Positions 24,914-35,157 of a DNA stretch of 64,000 nucleotides are shown one piece after another (within the stretch, counting starts at the first letter, position 1; each line of letters opens with the position of its first letter). A program made the position numbers and the translations under genes. Origin of the DNA: Oryza sativa Japonica Group. Its lineage: Eukaryota > Streptophyta > Magnoliopsida > Poales > Poaceae. Where the stretch lies: the NCBI RefSeq assembly GCF_034140825.1, contig NC_089038.1, positions 20,449,501 to 20,513,500 on the forward strand. Reading direction: 5' to 3'. The notes under the pieces were generated by a model. That model made no database searches. It saw only the letters and a list, made by a program, of their open reading frames with translations, and was not told the DNA's origin.

Positions 24914-25133
24914 GGCTGCATTCTTTACCTCCGGTTCCCAACTTCCCTCCCTCGTTTTCCGCGTGCACGCTTTTCAAACTGCTAAACGATGTGTTTTTTG
25001 CAAAAAAAAAATTATATACGAAAATTGCTTAAAAATCATATTAATCTATTTTTTTAAAAAAATAGCAAATACTTAATTAATCACGTGCTAATCGTGGCTC
25101 TGTTTTCCGTGCTAGGGACTCCCGAACACAGCC
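24914..25133. mobile_element. Tourist-like MITE, copy 1 of a family with 45080-45314
   Basis: Starts GGCTGCATTC after TTA, contains CTCGTTTTCCGCG and CACGCTTTTCAAACT, and ends CCGAACACAGCC. The same phrases occur in the same order at 45080-45314. A partial duplication of the left end (GTTGCGTTCTTTACCTCCGG) lies immediately upstream at about 24865-24884. Confidence 0.7.
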
Positions 25134-25502
25134 TAGTACTTTTGAAAAAACTTATTCTATAAATAGATCCAGAAAACTTATTATATAAATGGATTCTTTT
25201 CGTGGTGTCAACGTCGTTGGCGCCGTGGTACAATATGACGGCGCCAATCTCTCTCACCTCTCGGTGAAAGTTAAGTCGCTAATCTGAAGAGGGACCATGG
25301 CAAACAAATTAAATGGACCTATTTGTAGCAGAAAATGACCTATTTGTAATAAAAAAAATATTTACAAATAGGTCTTTAATGTCAATGACACTGACATCGA
25401 GGACCTATTTGTAAATATTTTTAATTACAACTAGTCAACTAGATATTTTTTTATTATAAGTAGGTCAGTTTTTTAAAAAAATACAAATTGATCCTCGGCG
25501 AT

Positions 25503-25855
25503 CGATGAAAATGAGCTAAGTGTTAAAAACTCAGGAAAATCATACCTAAAAGTTTTATAAATTCTTGAAAAAAAATGAGAGATATGTGCATATATGAAAT
25601 ACATTCTCACCAAATGCCAAGCCCAAACTCAACTTCATTCGAGAGAAGCAAAAATAGCAAATTTCAGATAAATAGTGTCATCTTACTATTCAACCAATTT
25701 TTCTTGTTTTGTTACTCCCAAATAAAGTTGAGTTTGAACTTAAAATTTGGTGAGAATATATTTCATATATACACCTATTTTAATTCTTTTTATAAATTTA
25801 TAAAACTTTTAGGTATGATTTTTATAAGTTTCTAACACTTAACATGTTTTCATCG
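25503..25855. mobile_element. Foldback element with about 125-bp inverted arms
   Basis: The left arm (about 25503-25640) and right arm (about 25730-25855) are imperfect inverse complements. Shared landmarks are CATACCTAAAAGTTTTATAA on the left and its exact inverse complement on the right, AAGTGTTA, and TTCTCACCAAAT with its inverse ATTTGGTGAGAA. The ends are CGATGAAAA and TTTTCATCG. It has no coding capacity and could transcribe into a hairpin. Confidence 0.82.
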
Positions 25856-26254
25856 TATACATTCTCATGAAGTTAGTGTTTTACTCAACCGAATTTCTCG
25901 AACGAACACACCATGGGTAGTGCGGTCTGAAATCTGGAGGTTGCAATTTGACCATACATATTATAGCTTTTTCCATTTCTTGTTTAATTACCATACTAGT
26001 ATAACGTAACTTAACCCAAAATACTACGAGGGCTACTAGAGAACAGGATACTTTATATAGGTTAGCGTATCAGCTTCCTCCCCGTAAGTCTAGCATTATC
26101 CCCCTCCCCCAACTTCCATGTGCTCGCACCCCCCACGTCTTGAGCTAGTGCCGGTAGTGTCGTAGGCAACGATACTGGTCACAACAGCAAGGAACGATAG
26201 TTGAGCCTAGGGGAAGGGAAAAAAGGAGAGGAAGCGTTGATAGTTGATACTTTG

Positions 26255-26570
26255 CAGGTGCCAGCCCTAGCCTTGATACCTAAGTACTAGGACTGATACG
26301 TGTGAGTACCAACCATGATACCTACGGGTACCAGGTTTGACACCTAACCATGATACCCAGGTACCAGGTAGCAGGTCTGATACCTACGAGTACCAGGTCT
26401 AACACCTAACCATGAAACCCAGGTACCAAGCCTGATACCTACAGGTATCAGGCCTGATACCTAGTTATCAATTGTGATATTCACAGGTACCAGGCATGAT
26501 ACGGGGTACCGGTCCGCGATACCATAGGTATCAGGCATGATACCTACGAGTACCGGCTGCTGATGATACA
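26255..26570. repeat. Degenerate GATACC/GGTACC repeat block, copy 1
   Basis: About 300 bp built from short units such as TGATACCTACGAGTACCAGG, AACCATGATACCCAGGTACC and CAGGCATGATAC. The core words GATACC, GGTATC and GGTACC recur roughly every 15-25 bp, some in inverse orientation. It lies in a longer GC-richer patch (about 26040-27000) that may be one transposable element of unknown family. A related block is at 29395-29800. Confidence 0.75.
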
Positions 26571-27157
26571 TTGTAGACATACCTGCACACAATCGGGCGA
26601 GGAGCATGATGGCTCACCATCACGTTGCCCCTTTATCACCATCAACAACGCACGTTGAAGGAGGAGGCTGAGGAGCACACGTTGGGCCTCATCCTCCCAG
26701 TTCCTGATGACCTTGCTTCTTCCAAGTCGCCCCCGCCGCCATGAGAGCTAGATCCAGTGGGTGCCACCATGCCTCAAAAGCATGAGACGGAGGAGGTGGC
26801 CATGAGACAGAGGAGGCCATGAGATTGGTGTTGCCCACTCGCTCTGGATCTAGCAGTGAGGAGGGCATAGTACTCTAGATTTATTTTTAGGGCCACTCTA
26901 TCATCAGAGTGGGATCTGGAAGAGAGAAAAAACAAAGAGTGGGATTGGATAAGAGTAAAACGTTATCCACTTATCCCGTGTCTACGGGATACTGTACAGT
27001 AGATTTTCTGAAATACTACAGCCAAACAACATCAATTGGCATGTGATGTAGGTAGGTGACATGTGGCCGCATTAATTGGTCACACACGACGACATGAGAG
27101 TACTAGTACGAGACAGAAGTCTGGTGCAGGCTGCAGCCGCCAGCCGGCAACACACCA

Positions 27158-27484
27158 AGGAGTGTAAAGTTTTGGCGTCTCACATAAGTCATTATATAGG
27201 GTGTCGTATGGAGTGTTCGGGCACTAATAAAAAAATTAGTTACATAATCCGTCAGTAAACCACGAGATGAATTTATTAAGCCTAATTAATCTGCCACTAG
27301 CAAATATTTACTGTAGCACCACATTATCAAATTATGGAGCAATCAGGCTTAAAAGATTCGTCTCGCAAATTAGTCTCAATATGTGCAATTAGTTGTTTTT
27401 AGCCTATATTTAATACTTTATACAGGTGTTCAAACGTTTGATGTGGCAAGGTGAAAAATTTTGGGGTGGGATCTAAACAGGCCC
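27158..27484. mobile_element. Tourist/Harbinger-like MITE, about 330 bp
   Basis: Runs from GGAGTGTAAAGTTTTGGCGT to GGGATCTAAACAGGCCC. The inner phrases AAGCCTAATTAATCTGCC and TTACTGTAGCACCACATT are typical of an abundant rice MITE, and the same family occurs in opposite orientation at 34060-34334. Termini are imperfect. Confidence 0.7.
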
Positions 27485-27501
27485 GAACTCAGTCGACCGT
27501 A

Positions 27502-27653
27502 CTCCCTCCGTCCCATAAAAAACGAATCTAACACCGAATAGGACATATCTTACTACTACGAATCTGGACATAGTACTAGGATGTATGTCCATATTCATAG
27601 TAATAGAATGTGTCACATCCGGTACTATGTTGGTTTTTATAGGACGGAGAGAG
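27502..27653. mobile_element. Stowaway-like MITE, 152 bp
   Basis: Flanked by TA on both sides. The left end CTCCCTCCGTCCCATAAAAA pairs with the right end TTTTTATAGGACGGAGAGAG. The interior folds back (CGAATCT, CATATTCATAG). Confidence 0.9.
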
Positions 27654-27678
27654 TACACGTTTCTTCAAGAAAACAATA

Positions 27679-27821
27679 TTCCTTCCATCCTATAAAAAAC
27701 GAATCTAGGACTAGATATGACATATTCTAGTACTATGAATCTGGATATATGTATATCCTAATTCATAGTATTATGATGTGTCATATCTAGTAATAGGTTG
27801 GTTTTTTTGGGACGTGGGGAG
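27679..27821. mobile_element. Stowaway-like MITE, 143 bp, same family as its neighbour
   Basis: TA on both sides. The left end TTCCTTCCATCCTATAAAAA pairs with the right end TTTTTTTGGGACGTGGGGAG. The interior shares CGAATCTAGGACTAGATATG-type sequence with the copy 25 bp upstream. Confidence 0.88.
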
Positions 27822-27823
27822 TA

Positions 27824-27940
27824 CTCTCGTTGTCCCATAATAAACATATATATAAATTTTCGTGTTCAATTTTAATCGTCCATCCTTTTAAAATTTATTT
27901 TTTAAAAAAATTAAGAACATAAGTCAAACATAAACTGTGA
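27824..27940. mobile_element. Half of a Stowaway-like MITE
   Basis: Starts CTCTCGTTGTCCCATAATAA directly after the TA shared with the preceding element and continues TTCAATTTTAATCGTCCATC, as in the element near 8766. No right end is seen. Confidence 0.55.
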
Positions 27941-28018
27941 CAGCGTCGATCGTGACACAAGCCTAACGTGACAGCGTCGATCGATCTTTGTCAATGCATG
28001 GCCAGCCGATCGATCGTC

Positions 28019-28956
28019 TCAGTCCTTGAAGATGCCAAAGGACGGGTTGACGATGGAGCAGCCGCCGTCGATGAGCAGGTTGTGGCCGCTGACGTAGCGC
28101 GCGTCGTCGCTGGCGAGGAACAGCACGGCGGCGGCGATGTCCTCCACGCGGAGGCGCACGCCCTTGAGGTTGGCCACGGCCTCCATGGCGGCCTCGAACG
28201 CCTCCCCCTCCAGGCCCACGTACCCCGTGGCCAGCGGCGTCGCCGCCGCGGCGGGCGACACGCAGTTGACGCGGATCCCGTGGCGGCCCAGCTCCGCCGC
28301 CGCGTTCTCCGTCAGCCCCACCAGCGCGCGCTTGGCGCACGTGTACGCGTGCGACGCCGTGCCGGCCACCGCCGACGCGAGGCTCGCCGTCCCGATGATG
28401 CACCCGCCGCGCCCCGCGGCCACCATCACCCGCGCCGCGTGCTTCGTGCCCAGGAACGGGCCCGTCAGGTTCACGGCCAGCACGCGGTCAAAGTCGGCCT
28501 TGGTGCTCTCCAGGATGCTGTGGCACGCCGCGCCGCCGATCCCGGCGTTGTTGAACATGACGTCCAGCTTCCCGTACCTCGCCACGGCGTGGTCCACCGC
28601 GGCCGCGACGTCGTCCTCGCTCGTCACGTCGCACCGCACGTAGCTGGCGGTGGCGCTCCCGAGCTCGGCGCACAGTCGCGCCCCCGCCTCGTCCTGGATG
28701 TCGGCGACCACGACTTGCGCCCCGTGCTTCACGAACAGCCGCGCCGTGCACTCCCCGATGCCGCTCGCGCCGCCGGTGATCAGCGCCACCTTGCCCACCA
28801 ACCTACACCAACGTACACACGATAACATGGCAGAGTTACGTGTAAGATCACCGACAAGCTCATGCATCGCACACAACACGCGGGAAAAAAAATTAAACCG
28901 TTGTGATCTCACTTTCTTGCAGACTCATGAACGTCGCCGTAGCTGCTACCCGCCAT
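28019..28956 (-). CDS. Short-chain dehydrogenase/reductase (SDR110C-like; momilactone-synthase/xanthoxin-dehydrogenase-like)
   Basis: Two exons on the minus strand, 28913-28956 and 28019-28802, giving 275 aa. The first exon is only 44 bp (MAGSSYGDVHESARK), a layout common in this plant SDR clade. The Rossmann motif TGGASGIG is at residues 24-31. D49 at the end of the second strand predicts NAD(H) preference. NNAG is at 99-102. The catalytic tetrad N126, S155, Y168 and K172 (YTCAK) is complete, so the enzyme should be active. Relatives oxidise alcohols in diterpenoid phytoalexin, abscisic acid or lignan pathways, but the substrate cannot be read from sequence. The C-terminal SGHNLLIDGGCSIVNP is typical. 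The exon body is very GC-rich. Confidence 0.94.
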
Positions 28957-29035
28957 GGCCACCGCGAGATGAGAAATCGTTAGCTCTCTCGATCTGCGAC
29001 TCTCTGAGTAAGTTAGTTTGGCCTGAGACTTGATC

Positions 29036-29046
29036 TCTTTTATAGT
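29036..29046 (-). promoter_or_regulatory. TATA box of the SDR gene
   Basis: On the minus strand the sequence reads CTATAAAAGAG, about 80-90 bp upstream of the ATG at 28956, a normal plant TATA-to-start distance with a short leader. Confidence 0.65.
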
Positions 29047-32000
29047 AGTAGAGCCGGCTACTGATCAGCTAGTTTACACAACTACGGCAAATTGTGTGGT
29101 TCGGCATCTCCAACAGACAGATTCCCAGCGGAAGATGACACGGCGCATCGGCGCCGGCTTGGACCTTGTGGTGGAGGCTGACTGTGCGAGTATATGATTT
29201 TGCTTAGTAGTTGACGGAATGCAGGAGCTGTTTAGATTTAGATTTAGCCAAAACTGGCCGCCCCACGTCGTCGCTAGCGGCGTGTGCCATTTTTTTTAAG
29301 AGGGTAGCTATACGGGATCTTGTTGCTACAGGATACTTTAAGTGATTCATCCCTTACTTTTTTTTTATAGGTGAGATTCCACATGGTGAATATGTGCTCC
29401 CTTCCGGTACCTGGTACCACGTACCATAATCGCGATACCTATCTGATTCCTTTAACTCCTTTCCTTTCTTCTGTATAGGTAAGATTTCACGTGGTGAACA
29501 TGTGCTCCCTCCTAGTACCTGATACCACATACCATAGGCGCGATACCTATCCGATTCCTCCTCGGTATCGCGCGTGCGATACCTCATCGCTGGCACCGCT
29601 CCTCTGCAGTCGGAGCAGCACAATATAGGCTGGTACATGATACCTGATACCTGATACCTAGTACCTGGTACCTAGTACCTGATATCTAGTAACTAGTATC
29701 TAGTACCTGATACCTAGTAACTAGTACCTGATACCTAGTATCTGATACCTGATACCAGTATGGCACTAGTTGCATGGTGTGTAGTACCTGGTACCTATGG
29801 AATTGGAGAGATTCACAAGGATGGGACAGGGGAATCGATACTATCCATATAAGTCAGAAAAAAAAATCAGCAAAGAAAATCATCAATCAAAAAGAGAAAA
29901 CACACATGAGGAAGGGATGCAAGCGGCGGTGAAGCATTGCCAGCTGGGGGAGGGGATGGAGGAATCAGCCAGAGTGGAATGGAGTGCAGGAATTGAAGAA
30001 ATGGATGCGAGTGGCGGAGCAGCACCGCCGGCATGGGGAGGCGGATGGACGGAGGGGAGCGGTGGCGCGAGAGCTCGCACGTTGATTTGGCACCGCGCTG
30101 TGCGTTCCTGAGCCAGCGGGAGTAGCTCCGCGCGGCGCCAGCGAAGAAGAGCGGGCCGAGCGTCCTCTATGCTCAACGCGCCACCCCGCGCAGTTAGCCG
30201 CTATTGTCGTCTCTATGCTCTTGAGGTTGGTAGTCACACAGAGGAGGAAAGATGGAAGGGGAAGAGAAAAAAAAGAGAATAAGATACTTAGATATTTAGT
30301 GATAGCAGTTATCCGCGTGTACGAAATAGTGTTGAGTAGTTTTTCTTTTTTTTTATTAAGGGCGGATGCATTACGGTGATAATCGGATTGGGTATAGCAG
30401 CCTTCGTTTTCTTTTCGATGTCAAACAAGTCGGCGAGGCCATTTTGGCCAACGCGTGGGTGGAGATACGCGCGCGCATGTCGAGCTACAGCACATAGGGG
30501 ACGTACGCTTTCCAAAAATTGTCACGTGTAACAGTGCGAGAACCTCTTTTTTCTGTGTCAGGTCCCTTTATTTTTTAGTGAAATGCACACGGAAGCTGAA
30601 TAGTAATAAGCTATTAGAGGAATAATGGGGTTGGCTACCTACGAATGGGTTTGTACTAACGATGTTTCAAACTCGACAAATGCGGATGTAGTATGCAAAT
30701 GAAAAACGGAATAGGCCATAAAGTCCAGCTGGCACGCTCTCCTCCCCCGCGCGGCAATTTTTTTCGTTTTCTTTTTTTTTTGCAGTTTTTTTTGCTTTCT
30801 TTACTCTCTTCTTTTTTTTTCTCGATTTTCTTTTTTTTCTTTTTTCTGATTATCTTTTAATACTTAATCTGTCCGTGCTACACTACGGCGACATTTAGAA
30901 ATACAAATTAAAATCGATGGATATAGTTATTATGTTGTTAATTAAATTGCCACATGCATAAAATAACATAATTATTATGCACGAACATGTATAAGGTCTT
31001 CATCAATGGCAGCACCCGCTGTTTGATGAATTTTTGTACTATAAAATTCACAGAAAAAATAATAAATCATTAGGCATCAAGTTCATATGCAAATGCTATT
31101 TACAGCTCAATTTTAGTAAATACACGTTAGGGGTGTCTTTATGACGTGTGGCCTAAAAATCCAATTATCACACAATATCCGAATATAATCAATATTGGAC
31201 TCGTTTTGCTGTATATATCAAATAGAAAATGATGGTTCGAATAGAATTTAAGTTTGATGCGCAATTGAAGAGATATACGCTAGTAAAAGAGAAGAGATCA
31301 ACTAGTGCTAGTGCTAGCAGTCGTTAATTGGTTTGCTGCCACTCGTAAATTATCTCTAGAAGAAACAATTCGATCAACTCATATAAAGTGTGGGGCCCAC
31401 CGTCATTTAGACATGTTGATCAAGGATTATCTCTATCACGTGCACTCAGATTTTATCCACGGCAAAGCAAGGCTCTATCTGCAGCAGTGCGGGAGAAGAG
31501 ATCAGCGCGTTAAACTACCAACTTGCGCAGGAGGTTCGGAAGAGATTAGGCAGGTTGGTTACCATCGCTGTTGCCTATATAAGCGTTGACCCCCAGGACG
31601 CCAGCAAGGATGAAGGGGACGGAGAAGGGAAAAGATACACAGTGACGAGAAAAATAGAGCGACTCGCTCCTGAAGAAACCACAGCAATCCATCTGCCGGC
31701 GGTGCTATTAGAAGATTAAATCTCGCCGACGGTTCGCGAGCAGGCGTGTCATGAAATGAAGATTAAACATCTCTCGTCATTAAGCCAATGTCGCAGGTGG
31801 AGATGATCGTGGTAGATGATAAGTATGATGATAACCTGATAGTAAACCGGCTGTTCTTATGGATGATCGGAGTACCTCTTTTCTCCTCAATAATTAAAGT
31901 GCTCTGGAAATCAAATCACATTTGCTTTCTCGAAACATAAACTTGGGTATGTCTAATCTGCGGATTGGACTATCCTCGTATTATTTATAATCAAAACACA

Positions 32001-33173
32001 TGTTTTTATGGTGCACATGCCGGGAGCGAGCCTCAAATTATAAAACAAAGGAGGAGTGGAGATAAAAAATATAACATCGATGCTATGTTCGTGACCAATG
32101 AGGCCGAGCGATGCATTGGCTAAAGCTGAAAAGTACTATGGCCACCACATATGTGACGAAACTATGGCCGAGCGCCGACAAATTATAAAATAAAAGAGAT
32201 TAAATTTCATCGTCGGCAATTCGCGATGAGATTAACCATTGCCAGCGATGATTGCGCCGGCGTTCATCATCAAGTCGATCCGTGTGTGCTGCAGGCGTGA
32301 TGAAACATCAGAGGAGCCGATCAAAATCTTCATATGCTATTTATCATCAACAACACAGTGAGGCCGTAGTGCTGCGCTGTTGCACGGCCCGGTTAACAGA
32401 AAAGTAAAGAGAAGCATAGACGAATATATCGTGGATGCGTTGTGAACTTGTAGCCATGGATATATAAGTATCCCAGCGGCGCATACACACGCACACGTCA
32501 TCTTTGTTAAGTGATTAATATAGGGTGCAAATAAATACAAGGCGAGCCTGACCCTCGTAAAGGTTGGAGCGTCTAAATTATTAATATCAAATATTGGATG
32601 AGATATTTATTTGTATAAACTTGGGATGAGTTTGAGTCTTATTGGCATCATACCAACCATGATTTATACATATTTATATTCATGCCGGAAGAGTTACATA
32701 TTTGCCTCATGCATGTCATGTACAGGAGCAATTCTTTTCCTCTCCAAATTCTACCGGATTGATGGGAGCAATTCTCACAATTCTTGAAGGCATGCATTAT
32801 TCGCTAAATAAAACAACGCTAGCCATAAGGGCGAGACGTGCAGATTTAAAATACACGTCAACATCGTGGCCGAATGTCAACGAGATGAAATGGCCGATTC
32901 ATCAATATTTGTATTACGTCTGAGACCGACACCGGGAATCAGCGGACTGCACGCGATCTCCAGTCAACATACCTCTCCATTAAGCATTCCTCGTGAAGGC
33001 AAAAGATGAACTCCTGCCGGAGCCCTCATGTATTTGTAAACATTCATGTTAATGAATCATGATTAATAAAATACAGGGTTTCCCTATTTTCTATGTGTTC
33101 GTTGTTTTGTTTTCGTCAAACACCCGCGCCACCGTGCATGCATGCTTGCGTCTGATGCGTGTTTCCAATGCAG
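29047..33173. other. Gene-poor intergenic region
   Basis: Contains the second GATACC block (29395-29800), a GC-rich patch (29930-30230) with short open frames on both strands and no recognisable protein, and a T-rich low-complexity stretch (30745-30850). The rest, 30850-33170, is AT-rich. A CCTATATAAGCG TATA-like sequence at about 31575 is followed by a leader-like stretch, but I find no gene behind it; it could belong to a decayed repeat. Confidence 0.55.
29395..29800. repeat. Degenerate GATACC/GGTACC repeat block, copy 2
   Basis: Two copies of a GATTCCACATGGTGAATATG-type unit (about 29373 and 29486) are each followed by TAGTACCTG/GATACC words. After them, 29635-29765 is an almost pure array of TGATACCTAGTACCTGATAC-like hexamer and decamer units. 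The word content matches the block at 26255-26570. Confidence 0.8.
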
Positions 33174-33390
33174 GAGCTGCCGGTGCAGCAGTAAGGCGAC
33201 ACGGTGAGCAGCCTGGTGTACGAGGCGAACGACCGGATGCGGGACCCAGTCTACGACTGCGTCAGGGCCATCTCCTTCCTGCAGAACCAGGTGTCACAGC
33301 TGCAGATGCAGCTCGCCATCGGACAGGGCGAGAACCTCTGCATCCAGATGCAGCACCGTGATGGCAACGAGAACGAGAAGAATGTGAGAG
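33174..33390 (+). pseudogene. LOB-domain (LBD) gene exon 2 fragment
   Basis: After an acceptor-like TTTCCAATGCAG, the frame reads ELPVQQ, a stop at 33192-33194, then GDTVSSLVYEANDRMRDPVY, DCVRAISFLQNQVSQLQMQL and QGENLCIQMQH. This is the second half of a class I LOB domain, including its leucine-zipper-like LQNQVSQLQMQL part and the segment after the intron found in this family. The first exon, with the CX2CX6CX3C zinc block, is absent upstream, and downstream sequence runs into a GA-rich stretch and a Mutator-like end. The in-frame stop and the missing first exon make it a non-functional copied fragment. LBD proteins are plant transcription factors in organ-boundary development. Confidence 0.88.
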
Positions 33391-33635
33391 AGGAGGAGGA
33401 GAGAGAGAGAGGAGGGAAAAGAGAGAAGGTGCTGACGTGGACCCTAACATGTGGGGTCCACATGGGGACCTACGCTGACTCAGCCGCCACGTCAGACAAT
33501 ACCGGAGTTAAAACCACCGAATGATCTAAAGTGAACGGTTTTGTAAGTTGAGGGATGTCGTATATCTGATTTTGCGGTTGGGAGATGATTTTGTATCTCG
33601 ATGACAAGTTGAGGGACCTTGGGTGTACTTTTTCC
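33391..33635. mobile_element. Right end of a Mutator-like element
   Basis: The GA-rich stretch, then CACATGTGGGG-type phrases, then TTGTAAGTTGAGGGATGTCG and TGATTTTGCGGTTGGGAGAT, ending GTACTTTTTCC, follow the same order as the right arm of the element at 60335-61457. No matching left end GGAAAAAGTAC was found, so the left boundary and target duplication are unknown. The LBD fragment immediately upstream is probably its captured cargo. Confidence 0.6.
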
Positions 33636-34059
33636 TTTTGCTTGATGCTTGGTGCCAGGGTAGGTTTGCAGCCCAGTACAGAGTAAACAGGCCTAATCTA
33701 GCCATCAGTCAAGATCCATTAGGTTCCTGAGCCCTTGGTTTCTTTTGTGAATAAAGTCCAATAAAAGTCCCTTAAATATAGGTAATATCTAATTCAACCA
33801 CTCAACCGTTACGACTCCTCGAATTATTAAAGCCAGTACAAATGACTCTAGGATGATTTCGATGGTGGTTTTAACTGAAGTGGAATCCCAATCAGTAAGA
33901 AGAAAAAAAAAATCCCAGGGAAACCCACTTGTACCAGAATAGCCATGAGCCCGAGCTCAACGGGGAGGTAGAGTCCAAGCCCGAGCTATGAGTTCTTCTG
34001 CCATCGGGCACACCCGTCATGCCATCGTTGTTGCAGCCTATCTGTGCTCTGCAATGACA
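33636..34059. other. Intergenic sequence, nothing recognised
   Basis: AT-rich sequence with no open frame or repeat that I can identify. Confidence 0.5.
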
Positions 34060-34334
34060 TTTTGGGGTTGCTTAGATCCACTGGCAAAATTATTTTTTTC
34101 CCTATCACATCAAACGTTTAAACACATGCATGAATCTTTTAAGCCTAATTACGCTATGATTTGATAATATTGTGCTATAGTAAACATTTGCTAATGACAA
34201 ATTAATTAAGTTTAATCTCGCGGTTTACAGGCGTATTCTGTAATTTATTTTTGTTACTAGACTACGTTTAATACTTCAAATGTGTATCCGTATATCCGAT
34301 GTGACACACCAAAACTTTACACCCATAACTCTAA
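34060..34334. mobile_element. Tourist/Harbinger-like MITE, about 275 bp
   Basis: Reads GGTTGCTTAGATCCACTGGC at the left. Internally it has CATCAAACGTTTAAACACAT and AAGCCTAATTACGC. It ends CACCAAAACTTTACACCC. It is the inverse-orientation relative of 27158-27484. A solo LTR lies against its right side, and the DNA beyond the LTR (34952-35031) ends with AACTAAACGAGGCC, another MITE terminus. Confidence 0.65.
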
Positions 34335-34339
34335 CACAG

Positions 34340-34946
34340 TGTCAGGGTTACGGATAAGGCATATCTTCTATCCTGCGACTTATGGAATATACTAATAAGG
34401 ACTTATGGAATATACTAATAAGGTATATCTTTATGTACACGGATTGGTTCCATGTACGCTCTTAAGGATTTGTTTTAAATCACAGAAAATATCTCCACGA
34501 GTCAAGCGATTTCCAAAATCCTACTCGGAAGGGGTAAAGTTTCTGTTATACCGTGTCGAATCAAATATCCCCATATTTTTCTTGGGGTCAAGATGATCCA
34601 CGGTATAAAAGGGACTCCCGGGGAGGGGATCAAGGCATCCAATTCAATTGCCAACACACCCACCAGTTTACGAAGCCGGAGTACATGGAGTCGCTGGGAG
34701 ATCTCATCGAAACCCTCGACTACGATCTCGTCGGTATCATCTATTTGGACTACTTGCTTTGTAATCTGTTCTCGTCATCATCAATCCCATATAAACTGGA
34801 CTAGGACTATTATCTGATAAAGGTCCTGAACCAGTATAATCGTTATCTTTTGTCTGCTTGATATCGTATTATGTAGTATTATGTAGCCTCGTAACAATGT
34901 ACCCCAGTACTCAACTCATCCGGTCCATGAGTATAACTCGTCAACA
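34340..34946 (+). mobile_element. Solo LTR, fossil, 607 bp
   Basis: Begins TGTCAGGGTTACGG, ends GTCAACA, and is flanked by the 5-bp direct repeat CACAG (34335-34339 and 34947-34951). A GGTATAAAAGGGACTCCC TATA-like stretch near 34600 fits the promoter of a Gypsy-type rice LTR, so the family is tentatively Gypsy. It has no internal region: a solo LTR left by recombination between the two LTRs of one element. The target duplication is intact, suggesting moderate age. Confidence 0.82.
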
Positions 34947-35157
34947 CACAGCCTTTATAACTCACTTTCTAATAGTCCGTATATCTGATATATGCAATTA
35001 AACCTAAAATTTTTCCACAACTAAACGAGGCCTTAGGTGCCCCAAACAAGATCTGTTGCCTCGCCGTTAGGTCTTTCTACTCCAGTCAGTTCAGTTCCAT
35101 CTTCAGCAGCAGATCGCGACCGTCACGTCATTTCAACGCATCGTGATACCCATACAG

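Larger units (their letters stand above)
21175..28018. other. Transposon-rich intergenic region
   Basis: About 6.8 kb between the HP30-type gene and the SDR gene. It is mostly accounted for by the elements listed separately. The stretches 23785-24593 and 25134-25502 hold only AT-rich sequence with no gene I can support; 25300-25450 contains inverted copies of an ACCTATTTGTAAATATTT-type phrase. Confidence 0.6.

Noticed and set aside
26255-26570. CRISPR-like array of short repeats
   Set aside because: Repeat units are degenerate, irregularly spaced and partly inverted, in a plant nuclear context; spacers of constant length are absent.
28137-28643. Plus-strand open frames opposite the SDR gene
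   Set aside because: They are antisense shadows of a GC-rich coding exon whose minus-strand product is a complete SDR with intact catalytic residues.
31555-31720. TATA-like sequence and leader suggestive of a promoter
   Set aside because: No open frame, splice signal or known LTR structure follows, so it is recorded only as part of the intergenic description.
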